Shown: positions 1 through 8,670 of the stretch, piece after piece
Numbering within the stretch: position 1 is the first letter of the stretch
Layout of the letters: every line of letters begins with the position of its first letter
Assembly: GCF_030866745.1 (NCBI RefSeq)
Contig: NZ_CP133016.1
Span: forward strand, 1,970,001-2,034,000
Direction of reading: 5' to 3'
DNA from: Sphingomonas flavescens
Lineage (GTDB): Bacteria > Pseudomonadota > Alphaproteobacteria > Sphingomonadales > Sphingomonadaceae
DNA length: 64,000 bases
The notes under the pieces: model-generated
Told to the model about the DNA's origin: nothing
Databases searched by the model: none
What the model saw: the letters and a program-made list of their open reading frames with translations, nothing else
Position numbers and translations under genes: made by a program

Positions 1-120
1 ACGCTGGCTGGCAATGTACGCCTTGCAAGCTTCATACTGAGCATCGAGGCTGTTGAACTCCTGCTCCAAGCCCTCCTCGCTCGACTTGCGAGTGTAGATG
101 GCACAGCAGACCCGGCTCAT
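1..120 (-). CDS. Serine recombinase (resolvase family), N-terminal fragment cut by window edge
   Basis: Only the first 40 codons lie in the window; the gene runs off the left edge. The translation starts [20 protein letters not shown], and the IYTRKSSEE stretch with its catalytic-type serine matches the start of the resolvase/invertase catalytic domain of large serine recombinases. Such enzymes cut and rejoin DNA through a phosphoserine intermediate. The ATG overlaps the stop of the upstream DUF2924 gene by 4 nt (ATGA), so the two are translationally coupled. Recombinase, DUF2924 and DUF3489 genes commonly occur together in alphaproteobacterial mobile regions. Total length and target site cannot be seen. 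Confidence 0.85.
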   Translation of the reverse strand, partial: MSRVCCAIYTRKSSEEGLEQEFNSLDAQYEACKAYIASQR

Positions 121-533
121 TTGACCAGCCCGAAGAATTTGGGGCCGGACCAGCGGGTCCCGGTGATCTTGCCCGCGATGACGCTGAGCGAGGAATGTCG
201 CTCTCCGTCATAAACCAGTCCAGCCTCGGTCACCTCGACCACGTAAGTGCGGCCGCGCCAGCGGCGGACGAGGCGATTGCCGGGGCGGAGGGTCATGCGA
301 GGCGAGGATCGCTGGCCCGGTCGCTCACCGCCTGAGCCGAGCATCTGCCGAGCAGTACTCGACAAGCTGCCGAGCACCCGTTCCTGCAACCGCCAGGAGA
401 TCCCACGCGCGAGGAGGTCGGGCGTGAACGCCGCTGGCGGCGCGGCCTTGTAAAGCTCGCGCCACCGGTCGGTCAGTTGCTTGCGGCTGGCGCGCCGGAG
501 CGCAGCCAGCTCGTCGTTAAGACTGTCGATCAC
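117..533 (-). CDS. DUF2924 family protein
   Basis: A 138-residue basic protein beginning [14 protein letters not shown]. Features seen are an N-terminal helical segment ([17 protein letters not shown]), a conserved-looking ISWRLQERV helix and a C-terminal beta-rich [16 protein letters not shown] segment, which is the layout of the DUF2924 family. The function of that family is not established; its usual company is a serine recombinase and DUF3489 protein, so a role in DNA handling by a mobile element is inferred. It overlaps both neighbours by 4 nt, as the middle gene of a three-gene left-strand operon. Confidence 0.85.
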   Translation of the reverse strand: MIDSLNDELAALRRASRKQLTDRWRELYKAAPPAAFTPDLLARGISWRLQERVLGSLSSTARQMLGSGGERPGQRSSPRMTLRPGNRLVRRWRGRTYVVEVTEAGLVYDGERHSSLSVIAGKITGTRWSGPKFFGLVK

Positions 534-883
534 TTGGGTTCGACCGCTCGGTACGTCCGCAGCCCATCGATCTTGTCGCTGTCGATTGCGTAGCCGAGCT
601 TCTTAAGGCCAGTGATCGCCGCTCGCACCGTGTGCGGGAGCCAGCCAGTAGCAGCGGTCATGTCGTCGATCGTCGCGCCCTCATCGCGCAGCAGCATGGC
701 AGCGAGCTGATCGCGCTTGGTTGGCTTTTTGGTTGCTGGGGTTGGATCGGACGGGCCCTTGCGCAAGCTTGGCTTCGAAGCGCTTGCCTGCGCGGTGCTG
801 AGCTTTGCCTTTCCCTTGCGGGTCGCGCGCGACTTAGCCGTTTTCTGCTTGACGTTCGTGGCGGCGATTGTCTGATCGGTCAT
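530..883 (-). CDS. DUF3489 family protein (HTH-like)
   Basis: Start placed at 883 (MTDQTIAATNVKQ), because AGGAG sits 7 nt upstream; a longer frame from 925 would begin inside the leader hairpins. The 117-residue protein has a lysine/alanine-rich N-terminal half and a C-terminal winged-helix-like domain: TKRDQLAAMLLRDEGATIDD, then TGWLPHTVRAAITGLKKLGY. That is the DUF3489 signature. It probably binds DNA, by inference from the HTH look, and may regulate the recombinase operon it leads. Its stop overlaps the DUF2924 start by 4 nt. Confidence 0.85.
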   Translation of the reverse strand: MTDQTIAATNVKQKTAKSRATRKGKAKLSTAQASASKPSLRKGPSDPTPATKKPTKRDQLAAMLLRDEGATIDDMTAATGWLPHTVRAAITGLKKLGYAIDSDKIDGLRTYRAVEPK

Positions 884-1334
884 GGGTGGTCTCCTGGCAT
901 CGAAGCGGCACCATGCCGCTTCCACCCCCCAAAGCCCGGTCAGTTAGCCCGACCGGGCGAAGCCTTGGCGCCGAGCGCCGATCCGACTCGCACAACCACC
1001 AATGCTCGGCTTGCACCCGAAGTCGAATGGAATGTGATGGATGTCCGAAATGCGCCCCTAGCGGTCGTTTGCGGGCGCATCTGATCAACCAGAAACCAGG
1101 CGTTCATTCAGACTCCCACTAATGTCCGCAGGGAGTGAGTGGTTCGGGGCCATATGCACTCAATCGGAGTCGGCAAATGGGTGGGAAGTGGGCATTAGCG
1201 CTTCATTTCCCTGCAAGCCCCTGCAGCCAGGAAACACGGAGCGTGTTCAGCTACTTGAGCGATGCGCATTCCTTGACCCTTTGGCGCAAATGCGTGTTAC
1301 AGACTCGCCGGAGGCAGCATAGGTGGACTGATCG
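884..1334. other. Intergenic region between the DUF3489 operon and the RND operon
   Basis: About 450 bp with no convincing gene. The left end is the hairpin leader of the left-strand operon. Toward the right lies TTCCCTGCAAGCCCCTG followed by CCAGGAAAC (about 1207-1236), which resembles the repeat cluster at 32716-32750. Short frames here lack ribosome-binding sites and look like antisense shadows. Promoters for both flanking operons should be here but I could not assign boxes with confidence. Confidence 0.5.
890..979 (-). promoter_or_regulatory. Structured 5' leader of the DUF3489 operon (three tandem hairpins)
   Basis: Three perfect inverted repeats lie between the presumed promoter side and the ribosome-binding site (GGAGA around 890-894). 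They are 902-910/914-922 (9-bp arms, 3-nt loop), 934-941/951-958 (8-bp arms, 9-nt loop) and 967-971/975-979 (5-bp arms, 3-nt loop). On the left-strand RNA the 934-958 hairpin is followed by UUU and a G run, and the last hairpin ends about 8 nt before the Shine-Dalgarno. This placement suits translational or attenuation control of the recombinase operon. The pairing is seen directly; the regulatory role is inference. Confidence 0.55.
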
Positions 1335-1706
1335 GTGGCTGGGCTGTCATCATTTAAGCAGACGGGCGCGAAGGTCCTTCTTGCGCTGTCGCTGCTGCTT
1401 TGCGCTTTCTCCCCGTCAATTGCTCAGAGTAGTCGCTACGCCGATTCGTCCGACGACGGTTCGCGCCGATCTTGCCCCTTGGTCGTCGGATCAATCGACG
1501 ACGCACCCTCGGCCCGACCGGCCGAGGAGGCATGCAGCGCTGGGGCCTTCTTCGGACAGTTCACCCGAACCGGCTACAGCCTGAGGCAAGACTTTGGGAA
1601 GGCTGTCGCAGCAATTCCTCCTGCTCGCGGCACTCAATACGGGGCGGTGTTTGATCCTCCGACGAGCCTCCAAGAACCGGCACCCGAGCGTCCACCCCAA
1701 GCATGA
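1335..1706 (+). CDS. Small secreted protein heading the RND efflux operon, unknown function
   Basis: GTG start at 1335. The 123-residue product has an N-terminal hydrophobic stretch (VLLALSLLLCAFSPSIAQ) ending in a plausible signal-peptidase site, then a mature part of about 90 residues with two cysteines and proline-rich tail (PAPERPPQA). I do not recognise the family. The stop overlaps an in-frame ATG of the following TolC-type gene (ATGA at 1703), although that gene probably starts at 1760. Location suggests a periplasmic accessory to the efflux pump, such as a substrate-binding or assembly factor; this is inference only. Confidence 0.55.
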   Translation: MAGLSSFKQTGAKVLLALSLLLCAFSPSIAQSSRYADSSDDGSRRSCPLVVGSIDDAPSARPAEEACSAGAFFGQFTRTGYSLRQDFGKAVAAIPPARGTQYGAVFDPPTSLQEPAPERPPQA

Positions 1707-1759
1707 ACGACAGCTCGCCGGAAGGGCGAGGCTACTTCGTTCACTTGGCAAGGGTTCCA

Positions 1760-3136
1760 ATGAATATTGATCGACGATGTAGGCAAGCGCGCGTTGCGGT
1801 GCTGCTGGTTGCCCTGCTTCCCGCTGACTTGTTGGCTGGGTGCGCGGGGTATCGGCCCAACCCGCTAGGCTCTGGAACCGCGGCGCTTTCGCCCGCTATC
1901 CGGACCGTCTTATCCCAACAAACCGCGAGAATCGATCGCCCCTACCTGCGGCCGATTCCGGTCGATTTGTCGAAGCCGCTGGACCTCAACGCGGTTTCGC
2001 TGATCACCGTCGTCGCCAATCCAGATCTTCGAGCACAACGGGCACGGGCGGGAGTGAGCGAGGCGCAGGCTTTCGACGCGCGCCTGCTGCCTGATCCTTC
2101 CGTTGGGTTTGAGTTCGATAAAATTCTTTCGGGCCCGGACCACCTGTCGAGCCTGCTCGCCTCCGTGGTGCAGGAGATCAATGCGCTCCGCACCAGGCAT
2201 GTTCGTGTCGAAGGCGCGAAAGAGGCTGCACGGCAAGTGCGCCTCGACCTTGCCTGGGCTGAATGGCAAACGGCGGGTCAGGCTCGCATCCAGTCCGTGC
2301 GCATTCGTAGCCTCGCCCGTGCGCTTGCAGTCGGCGAAGCGCGAAATGACAGCGCTCGCAGCCTCTTGGAACGGATCCTGAGAGCTTCCGGGCGGGGTGA
2401 CCTTCCAGGCGATCAGGTGCAAACGGCGCGAGTTTCTGCGCTCGACGCAGCACAACAGCTACGAGCGACGCAGAAGGATGCGTGGGCGGCCAGTTATGAG
2501 CTTACGAAGCTACTCGGCCTGCCGCCCGATACGCCGATCGCGTTGGCTGACCCGGCGCTCCCGCCGCCTCCTCCACCTTCAGAGCGGTTGTTCCAAATTG
2601 CTCAGGCTCAGCGGATGGACTTGCAGGCGCTCCGCGCGGGGTATGCATCCCAGGAAGCTGCCGTGCATCTCGCGGTTCTTGAGCAGTTCCCGAAGCTCGA
2701 ACTGACGGTCAACGCAAATCGAGACACGAGCGGCAACAAACTGGTCGGTGGTGCTGTCAATTTCACGGTGCCGGCATGGAACGGGAATCGCGGGAAGATC
2801 GCGATCGAAACCGCAACGCGCTCGGCGCTAAAGGCAGAGTTCGAGAACCGCATATTCCAGACTCGCGCCGAGATCGCGGCTGCGGTCAACGGCCTTGACC
2901 TTGCCTGGCGCCAGCGCTCGCAATTAGTTGTCGATCTGCCCGGTATTCGTCGTTTCGCCGACGCAAGCGAGCGTGCCGCCAGTCGCGGCGACCTAGCCCT
3001 TTCAGCTGCGCAGGCAGCGCGAGACACCGTTCGGGACAAGGAACTCGCCCTGATCCAGGTCGAGCAAGCCATTCAGGAGCAAACCATTGCGCTGGAGTTG
3101 CTGACCGGCGTTCCGCTGGAGGATTGGATCAAGTGA
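1760..3136 (+). CDS. TolC-family outer membrane efflux lipoprotein
   Basis: Start chosen at 1760 (MNIDRRCRQARVAV) because AAGGG precedes it by 6 nt and it yields a clean lipoprotein signal ending LLAGC; an ATG at 1703 has no ribosome-binding site. The mature protein shows the duplicated long-helix layout of outer membrane efflux proteins (ADLRAQRARAGVSEAQAFDA-like first repeat, LFQIAQAQRMDLQALRAGY second repeat), about 458 residues in all, normal for CzcC/TolC relatives. It would form the outer-membrane channel of the pump encoded by the next two genes, with which it is coupled by a GTGA overlap at 3133. Confidence 0.85.
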   Translation: MNIDRRCRQARVAVLLVALLPADLLAGCAGYRPNPLGSGTAALSPAIRTVLSQQTARIDRPYLRPIPVDLSKPLDLNAVSLITVVANPDLRAQRARAGVSEAQAFDARLLPDPSVGFEFDKILSGPDHLSSLLASVVQEINALRTRHVRVEGAKEAARQVRLDLAWAEWQTAGQARIQSVRIRSLARALAVGEARNDSARSLLERILRASGRGDLPGDQVQTARVSALDAAQQLRATQKDAWAASYELTKLLGLPPDTPIALADPALPPPPPPSERLFQIAQAQRMDLQALRAGYASQEAAVHLAVLEQFPKLELTVNANRDTSGNKLVGGAVNFTVPAWNGNRGKIAIETATRSALKAEFENRIFQTRAEIAAAVNGLDLAWRQRSQLVVDLPGIRRFADASERAASRGDLALSAAQAARDTVRDKELALIQVEQAIQEQTIALELLTGVPLEDWIK

Positions 3137-4149
3137 AACGAGCCATCCTGACAATCGCCTTGTTGCTCGGCGCATGCTCTCGCTCGTCGGACGAAGACAG
3201 CGGAGCAACTCCCGTTGCGTTTGTAACAGTTGCGAGCGTCGCCGGTGGTTCGGTGCCTCGGACAATCGAGGTCTATGGAGCCGCGGACGCAGGCGCCTCG
3301 GGATCGCGTAGCCTCTCCGCGCCGATTGAATCGACCGTTGTCGCAATCGATGCCCCGGCCGGAACGCGCGTGGCGGCGGGCCAAGTTATCGCTCGCCTAC
3401 GGCCCAGTCCGTCCGCGCAGCTCGATTATTCCAAGGCTCTGGCGGAGGTGCGGCAAACCAGTGATGCTTATGCGCGAGCGCAGCGACTCCGGGCCGATGG
3501 ACTCAGCAGCAATGCAGACGTCGAGACTGCCCGCGCGGCCGCAGCCAGTGCCGCCGCAACGCTATCGAGTATGCAGCGTAGGTCCCAGTCCACGAGTCTT
3601 GTCGCGCCGACATCGGGCACGGTTACGTCTGTCGAGTCCAGCCCCGGCGCTTTGGTCGCAGCAGGAACGACCATCGCTACAGTCACGGCAACTCAGGGCA
3701 TTCGAGGGCGGTTCGGCGTTGATCCCGCAACGGCGCGCTCAATCACACCCGGCAGCGTCGTCCGCGTTGCTCCAGCATCTGGCGGAGCCGCATTCTCACT
3801 GCCGGTCTCGTCGGTGGATCCAGTCGTCGATCCACAAACGCGACTAGCCTCGATCTACGTCAGCCTGCCGCCGCAAGCACTGATCGGCTCCGGCGAGCCG
3901 TTGCATGGACAAATCGTGCTCAAAGACGGCGGTGGCGCACTGGTCGTTCCCTACAGCGCCTTACTAGACGATGGCGGGCAACCATTCGTCTTCGTCGTGG
4001 TCAAGAACATCGCGCACAGGCGCAACGTCACGGTCGGATCAACTGATAGCAATTGGGCTACGATCACGAGGGGCGTTTCAGCCGGCGAGGTCGTCATAAC
4101 CCAAGGTGGAACGGCGCTCGAAGACGGGATGAAGGTTCGCATCCGGTGA
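3133..4149 (+). CDS. RND efflux periplasmic adaptor (membrane fusion lipoprotein)
   Basis: GTG start at 3133 overlaps the TolC stop (GTGA), with GGAGG about 11 nt upstream. The signal ILTIALLLGACS gives a lipobox cysteine. It follows the HlyD/MFP order: barrel-sandwich half (GTRVAAGQVIARL), helical hairpin with alanine-rich coil (ARAAAASAAATLSSM), second lipoyl half (LVAPTSGTVTSVES) and beta-barrel/membrane-proximal domains (GEVVITQGGTALEDGMKV). It links the inner-membrane permease to the TolC-type channel. No histidine- or methionine-rich metal-binding tail is visible, so the substrate class cannot be read from it. Confidence 0.88.
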   Translation: MKRAILTIALLLGACSRSSDEDSGATPVAFVTVASVAGGSVPRTIEVYGAADAGASGSRSLSAPIESTVVAIDAPAGTRVAAGQVIARLRPSPSAQLDYSKALAEVRQTSDAYARAQRLRADGLSSNADVETARAAAASAAATLSSMQRRSQSTSLVAPTSGTVTSVESSPGALVAAGTTIATVTATQGIRGRFGVDPATARSITPGSVVRVAPASGGAAFSLPVSSVDPVVDPQTRLASIYVSLPPQALIGSGEPLHGQIVLKDGGGALVVPYSALLDDGGQPFVFVVVKNIAHRRNVTVGSTDSNWATITRGVSAGEVVITQGGTALEDGMKVRIR

Positions 4150-7100
4150 TCGCCACCCTCGAACGGCACTCCCGGACGATCTGGCTAGCGGTGATGGCAC
4201 TGACGCTTGGCGGCATCTTCGCGGCATCCCAGCTGCCGGTCGGCCTTTTCCCCAAGATCAATTACCCCCGCGTTGTCGTGACCGTTGACGCTGGCGATCG
4301 TGATCCGACCCAAATGGCGATTCAGATCACCCGGCCGATCGAAGTTGCGCTGCGCGAGATCCCCGGCGTCTCAAGAGTTCGATCGATAACAACGCGCGGC
4401 TCGGCGGACGTAGCGCTGACCTTCGAATGGGGTCAGGACATGGTCGATGCCACCCAAGCGGTGCAGGGCGCAATGGCGAGTCTCCAGTCTGAGTTGCCCG
4501 CCGGGACAACCTTTGAGATTCGCCGATCCGATCCCACGACAATGTTCCCGGCGATCGGCTTTGCGCTCACGTCGACGATGCGCGATGATGCCAGCCTGCG
4601 GCAATTCGCCCAGTCGAGGCTTCAGCCAATTCTGCTTGGCGTTCCTGGCGTTGCCAAAGTGCAGGTGCTCGGCGGCGCTCCGCGCGAGTTCTCGATTGAA
4701 ATCGATCCGGCAAAGCTGATCCCATTGGGCCTGACACCTGCCGACGTCGCTCAATCGCTTGCCTCAGCAAACAGCCTCACCGGCGTCGGACGGATCGAGG
4801 ATCGGCATCGGCTTTACCTGGTGATGGTTTCAAACCCTGTCGTTACCTCCCACGACCTTGAAGCCACGCCGATCAAGGCCGGCGAGCAGGCCGTTGCGGG
4901 AATTGTGACGCTTGGCCAGGTTGCGACCGTTCGTCCCTCCGCAGAGCCCCTGTTCAACAAGGTGACCTCAAACGGTCGAAGCGCCGTTCTCGTCAACGTC
5001 CACCAGAGTCTGGCCGCCGATACCGTGGCGATCGTCGATAATGTGAACAAGCAGCTCAAGACTGCAAACGTCCCCGCCGACATCACCGTCACCACTTACT
5101 ACGACCAATCCGAACTGGTCAGAGAAGCCGCCAAGTCGGTCGCCGAAGCAATCCTACTGGGCGCAGTCCTCGCCGGAATTGTCCTCCTTATCTTCCTGAG
5201 AAGCTGGCGCCTGATGGTCATCACCGGGGTGACATTACCCGCTGTGCTCGCTGCCGCCAGCATGGTGCTCTATCTGTTTGGGCTCAGCTTCAACATGATG
5301 ACGCTCGGAGGCATGGCGGCGGCCGTCGGGCTTATCGTGGATGACGCGGTAGTGATGCTGGAGCACATGATGCGTCGGATGCAGGAAAGCGGCCGAAGCT
5401 CGGTTCGCGATTTGCTTTCCGCCGCCGCTGAGATGAACCGGCCCTTGTTCGGCTCCACCACGGCCACGATCATCGTCTTCATGCCGCTTGCCTTCATCAG
5501 CGGCGTAACCGGCGGGTTCTTCCAAGCGCTGGCTGTGACGATGGTCGCCGCACTGGTCGTGTCGCTCCTCTACGCACGCTTCGTCATCCCATTGGTCGCT
5601 GCCCACTGGCTTCGGGAGGAGGACGCGGAAAAGGCCGAGCGTGCGACTGGCTTTGTTGGCCGGCTGTTTAGAGGGTATGACAAAGCCGCTGATCGAACTT
5701 TCGCCCGGCCAGTGTTGGCCGTCGCTCTGACCGCCGCCTTGCTCGGGCTAATTGGATATGTCGCATACCGAAACGTGCCGTCCGGCTTCATGCCGCAGAT
5801 GGACGAAGGCGGCTTCGTCCTCGACTACAAGGCTCAATCCGGTGCTGCCTTGTCGGACACCAACCGCCTACTTGCCCAGGTCGAGCAGATCATACGAAGC
5901 ACGCCAGACGTCGCTGGCTACTCGCGTCGAACGGGCCTGCAATTCGGCGGCGGCCTTACGGAGGCTGACGAAGGCGACATTTTCATTCGACTGAAGCCGA
6001 GCGGCAGGCGTCCAATTGAGCAGGTCATCAACGAAATCCGCGAGAAGGTTGAGACGCAGGTTCCGGGGCTTCAGATCGAAACCACCCAGTTGATGGGCGA
6101 TGTCATCGGTGACCTGACGGCGGTGCCGCAGCCGATCGAGGTGAAGCTCTTTTCGGATGATCCCAGGGTCTTGAACCAATCCGCCCTGCGCGTCGGAAAC
6201 GCAGTCTCACGCATACCAGGCGTTGTCGAGGTCGTTAACGGCCTTCGGGTCGCAGGTGACGCAATCACCGTTCGCGTCAATCGCGGTGTCGCTGCACAGG
6301 TCGGCCTTGATCCGGACAGCGTCTCCAAACAGCTCGAAGCGTTGATCGCAGGCTCAGTCGCGACCCAAATGCGGGTAGGGGAGCAGCTCGTCGGCGTTCG
6401 CGTGCGAGGGCCGGCCGACGTTCGTTCACGCGCCGATGAGATCAGCGGTCTGATGCTCAAGACAACGACTGGGCAAGCGGTTCCCCTGCGACAGATCGCG
6501 TCCATCGAGGTCCAGCCCGGCCAGCAGCAGATCAAGCGCGAGAACCTGGCATCGTTCGTCGCCGTGACTGGGCGTCTCGAAGGGCGCGACCTTGGGTCGG
6601 CGATGAAGGAGGTGAAAAGCACTGTCTCATCCCTCAAGCTGCCTGCGACCGTACGCGTCGAATATGGTGGCCTGTATGCCGAGCAGCAGAAGAGCTTTTT
6701 GGACCTCGCCTTAGTTTTCGCCGCCGCGATGTTGCTGACGACGATGCTAATCACATTCCTTTTCGAGCGGTTGGATTGGACTGTAGCGGTGATCGCGACC
6801 GTGCTCCTTTCAGCGGCGGCCGTGCTGATTGGCCTTTGGGTGACCGGGATCGAGCTTAACATTTCGGCGCTGATGGGGCTGACCATGGTAGTCGGTATGG
6901 TCGCCGAACTCGCCATCTTCTACCTGGCTGAGCTTGATCCGGCCGAACCTACGGCGCTCCCAATGTTGCGCACTGCTGGCGCTAAGCGGCTCCGACCCAT
7001 CATCATGTCCGCCTTGATTGCGGTGCTGACTCTCGCGCCCTTGGCCTTGGGCTTGGGACAAGGCGCCGGCCTCCAGAAGCCGCTAGCGACAGCGATTATC

Positions 7101-7214
7101 TTTGGGCTGACCGCTGGCGTGCCGCTCGTGCTACTCTTCCTGCCCGCGTTGCTTTGGGTCATTGCCGAGCGTCGGGTATCCCGCCAGCCAACGCCAACAT
7201 CCGAGCCCGCCTGA
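4146..7214 (+). CDS. RND efflux permease
   Basis: GTG at 4146 overlaps the adaptor stop (GTGA). At 1022 residues it has normal RND length: TM1 (IWLAVMALTLGGIFAASQ), a first periplasmic loop, then TM2-6 with motif VGLIVDDAVVMLEH, a second large loop starting near FMPQMDEGGFVLDY, and TM8-12. The paired aspartates in TM4 (DDAVV) are as in proton-driven drug pumps, whereas parts of the second loop resemble CzcA/CusA metal pumps, so I call it only RND permease. It exports substrate by proton antiport with the adaptor and TolC-type protein encoded upstream. No regulator is adjacent. Confidence 0.9.
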   Translation: MIATLERHSRTIWLAVMALTLGGIFAASQLPVGLFPKINYPRVVVTVDAGDRDPTQMAIQITRPIEVALREIPGVSRVRSITTRGSADVALTFEWGQDMVDATQAVQGAMASLQSELPAGTTFEIRRSDPTTMFPAIGFALTSTMRDDASLRQFAQSRLQPILLGVPGVAKVQVLGGAPREFSIEIDPAKLIPLGLTPADVAQSLASANSLTGVGRIEDRHRLYLVMVSNPVVTSHDLEATPIKAGEQAVAGIVTLGQVATVRPSAEPLFNKVTSNGRSAVLVNVHQSLAADTVAIVDNVNKQLKTANVPADITVTTYYDQSELVREAAKSVAEAILLGAVLAGIVLLIFLRSWRLMVITGVTLPAVLAAASMVLYLFGLSFNMMTLGGMAAAVGLIVDDAVVMLEHMMRRMQESGRSSVRDLLSAAAEMNRPLFGSTTATIIVFMPLAFISGVTGGFFQALAVTMVAALVVSLLYARFVIPLVAAHWLREEDAEKAERATGFVGRLFRGYDKAADRTFARPVLAVALTAALLGLIGYVAYRNVPSGFMPQMDEGGFVLDYKAQSGAALSDTNRLLAQVEQIIRSTPDVAGYSRRTGLQFGGGLTEADEGDIFIRLKPSGRRPIEQVINEIREKVETQVPGLQIETTQLMGDVIGDLTAVPQPIEVKLFSDDPRVLNQSALRVGNAVSRIPGVVEVVNGLRVAGDAITVRVNRGVAAQVGLDPDSVSKQLEALIAGSVATQMRVGEQLVGVRVRGPADVRSRADEISGLMLKTTTGQAVPLRQIASIEVQPGQQQIKRENLASFVAVTGRLEGRDLGSAMKEVKSTVSSLKLPATVRVEYGGLYAEQQKSFLDLALVFAAAMLLTTMLITFLFERLDWTVAVIATVLLSAAAVLIGLWVTGIELNISALMGLTMVVGMVAELAIFYLAELDPAEPTALPMLRTAGAKRLRPIIMSALIAVLTLAPLALGLGQGAGLQKPLATAIIFGLTAGVPLVLLFLPALLWVIAERRVSRQPTPTSEPA

Positions 7215-7218
7215 CGAT

Positions 7219-8451
7219 ATGCGACGTTTCCTCGTTTATCTATCGATCGCGATCTTCGCCGCGCTGCCGGCGATCTGGTTTCGCCTGAGCGGCCAAGCCT
7301 TGGCGCCGATAGCGGGCGCAATCGTGTTCGGCACTGCCATCCTCGCTGCGGGCTTCATGCTGTCCTGGGGAGCCGAGGCGGCCGAGGAGCGGGTTTCGCA
7401 GGGGTTGATGATTGCCGGCCTCGCGCTGGTCACGGTGCTGCCGGAGTATGCTGTCGACATCTATCTGGCTTTTCGCGCAGGACAGATGCCGGGCAGCGAC
7501 TATGCTCACTACGCGGCAGCAAACATGACCGGCGCCAATCGGTTGCTCGTCGGCTTCGGCTGGTCCCTAGTCGTCATTCTGCACTGGGCCTATTCACGTA
7601 GCCGCTCGGTGCCCCTGCGGGAGTCAAACAAGGTCGAGCTTTTCTTCCTCGCCGCCGCAACAGCGTATGGCTTCGTCATCGTGTGGAAGGACTCGATTGG
7701 CCTAATCGACTTCGTCGTGCTGCTGGCCATTTTCGGGGGATACATTTGGCGCGTTGCCAGCGACGCAGCTGCTGCTTCAGGCGATGCAGACAACGACGAT
7801 GACGATGAGGACGAGTTCGAGCCGGGACCGGCCGCGGCCCTCGAAACACTCAGCACTCGCGCGCAATGGATCTGGACCGCCGTCCTTAGCATCATGGCCG
7901 GTGCAATCATTGTTGTGTCCGCCGAGCCCTTCGCGGAATCGATATTGGGCAGCGCCAGCCAGCTTGGCGTGGATCGCTTCCTGCTGATCCAGTGGGTCGC
8001 GCCGCTCACCGGCGAAACACCAGAGCTAATTTTGGCGGTCCTATTCGTTCTGGCCTCGAAGCCCGGCACGGCGCTGATCGCGCTCATCAGTGACAAGATC
8101 AACCAGTGGACCCTCCTCGTCGGAGCGCTGCCGATCGCTATGAGCCTGGGCGCCGGCCGACTGATGAGCCTACCGCTGAGCGCCCGGCAGCATGAGGAGT
8201 TCTTCCTGACTGCTGCCCAATCAGCTTTTGCATTATCGCTGCTGCTTCAGCGACGACTGACGCTCCTCGGCGCCGCCCTGCTGGCCGGCCTGTTCACTTT
8301 GCAGGTGCTCCTCGCTTTCCTGCTGCAAGGCAACAGCTCGCGCGAGATCGCCACGCTTACGACCTTGGCTTGGATATATATCGCGTTCGCTTTGATTGTC
8401 GTGATCTCGGCTGGGTTGCAGCGGCGAGCGCCAAATCTAGAGATCGGGTGA
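7219..8451 (+). CDS. Cation:Ca2+ exchanger-type membrane protein
   Basis: ATG at 7219, 4 nt after the RND stop, so very likely the last gene of that operon. The 410-residue protein has about 10-11 hydrophobic segments and two inverted alpha-repeats characteristic of the CaCA family: GLALVTVLPEYAVDIYLAF in the first half and APLTGETPELILAVLFVL in the second, each with the conserved acidic residue after proline. Between the halves lies a very acidic loop (ADNDDDDEDEFE, codons about 7783-7821). It probably exchanges Na+ or H+ for a divalent cation at the inner membrane. Linkage to an RND pump suggests a joint role in cation stress. Confidence 0.8.
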   Translation: MRRFLVYLSIAIFAALPAIWFRLSGQALAPIAGAIVFGTAILAAGFMLSWGAEAAEERVSQGLMIAGLALVTVLPEYAVDIYLAFRAGQMPGSDYAHYAAANMTGANRLLVGFGWSLVVILHWAYSRSRSVPLRESNKVELFFLAAATAYGFVIVWKDSIGLIDFVVLLAIFGGYIWRVASDAAAASGDADNDDDDEDEFEPGPAAALETLSTRAQWIWTAVLSIMAGAIIVVSAEPFAESILGSASQLGVDRFLLIQWVAPLTGETPELILAVLFVLASKPGTALIALISDKINQWTLLVGALPIAMSLGAGRLMSLPLSARQHEEFFLTAAQSAFALSLLLQRRLTLLGAALLAGLFTLQVLLAFLLQGNSSREIATLTTLAWIYIAFALIVVISAGLQRRAPNLEIG

Positions 8452-8531
8452 GCCGCCGTTCCATCAGCCGTCAGCGCGGATCATTGCCGGACGGAGGCGT
8501 GCCGCTGTCAACGCTGACTTGTGAGGCCAAC

Positions 8532-8630
8532 TCAGTAATATCGGACCTTCGATAGAAGGAGCATGGCGAGTGCTCCCACCGCGAAGCCGACCGCAACCCA
8601 ATATAGCGTTTTGAGGAGAGGGCGATTCAT
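8532..8630 (-). CDS. Small single-pass membrane protein, hypothetical
   Basis: A 32-residue frame, MNRPLLKTLYWVAVGFAVG continuing into a hydrophobic helix and a short basic tail (SKVRYY). It reads as one transmembrane segment with positive ends. The same frame extends upstream to 8720, but that would overlap the neighbouring gene by 50 nt. No strong ribosome-binding site is visible, so it may be spurious. It lies downstream of another small membrane protein on the same strand. Confidence 0.35.
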   Translation of the reverse strand: MNRPLLKTLYWVAVGFAVGALAMLLLSKVRYY

Positions 8631-8670
8631 CCGACCGTCGACCGAGGAAGCCGATGGATGACATCGCGAT

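Noticed and set aside
4146..7214. Assigning the RND pump to heavy-metal efflux (CzcA/CusA)
   Set aside because: TM4 carries the DDAVV pattern of drug/proton pumps and the adaptor has no metal-binding residues, while loop similarity points to CzcA; the substrate class stays open.
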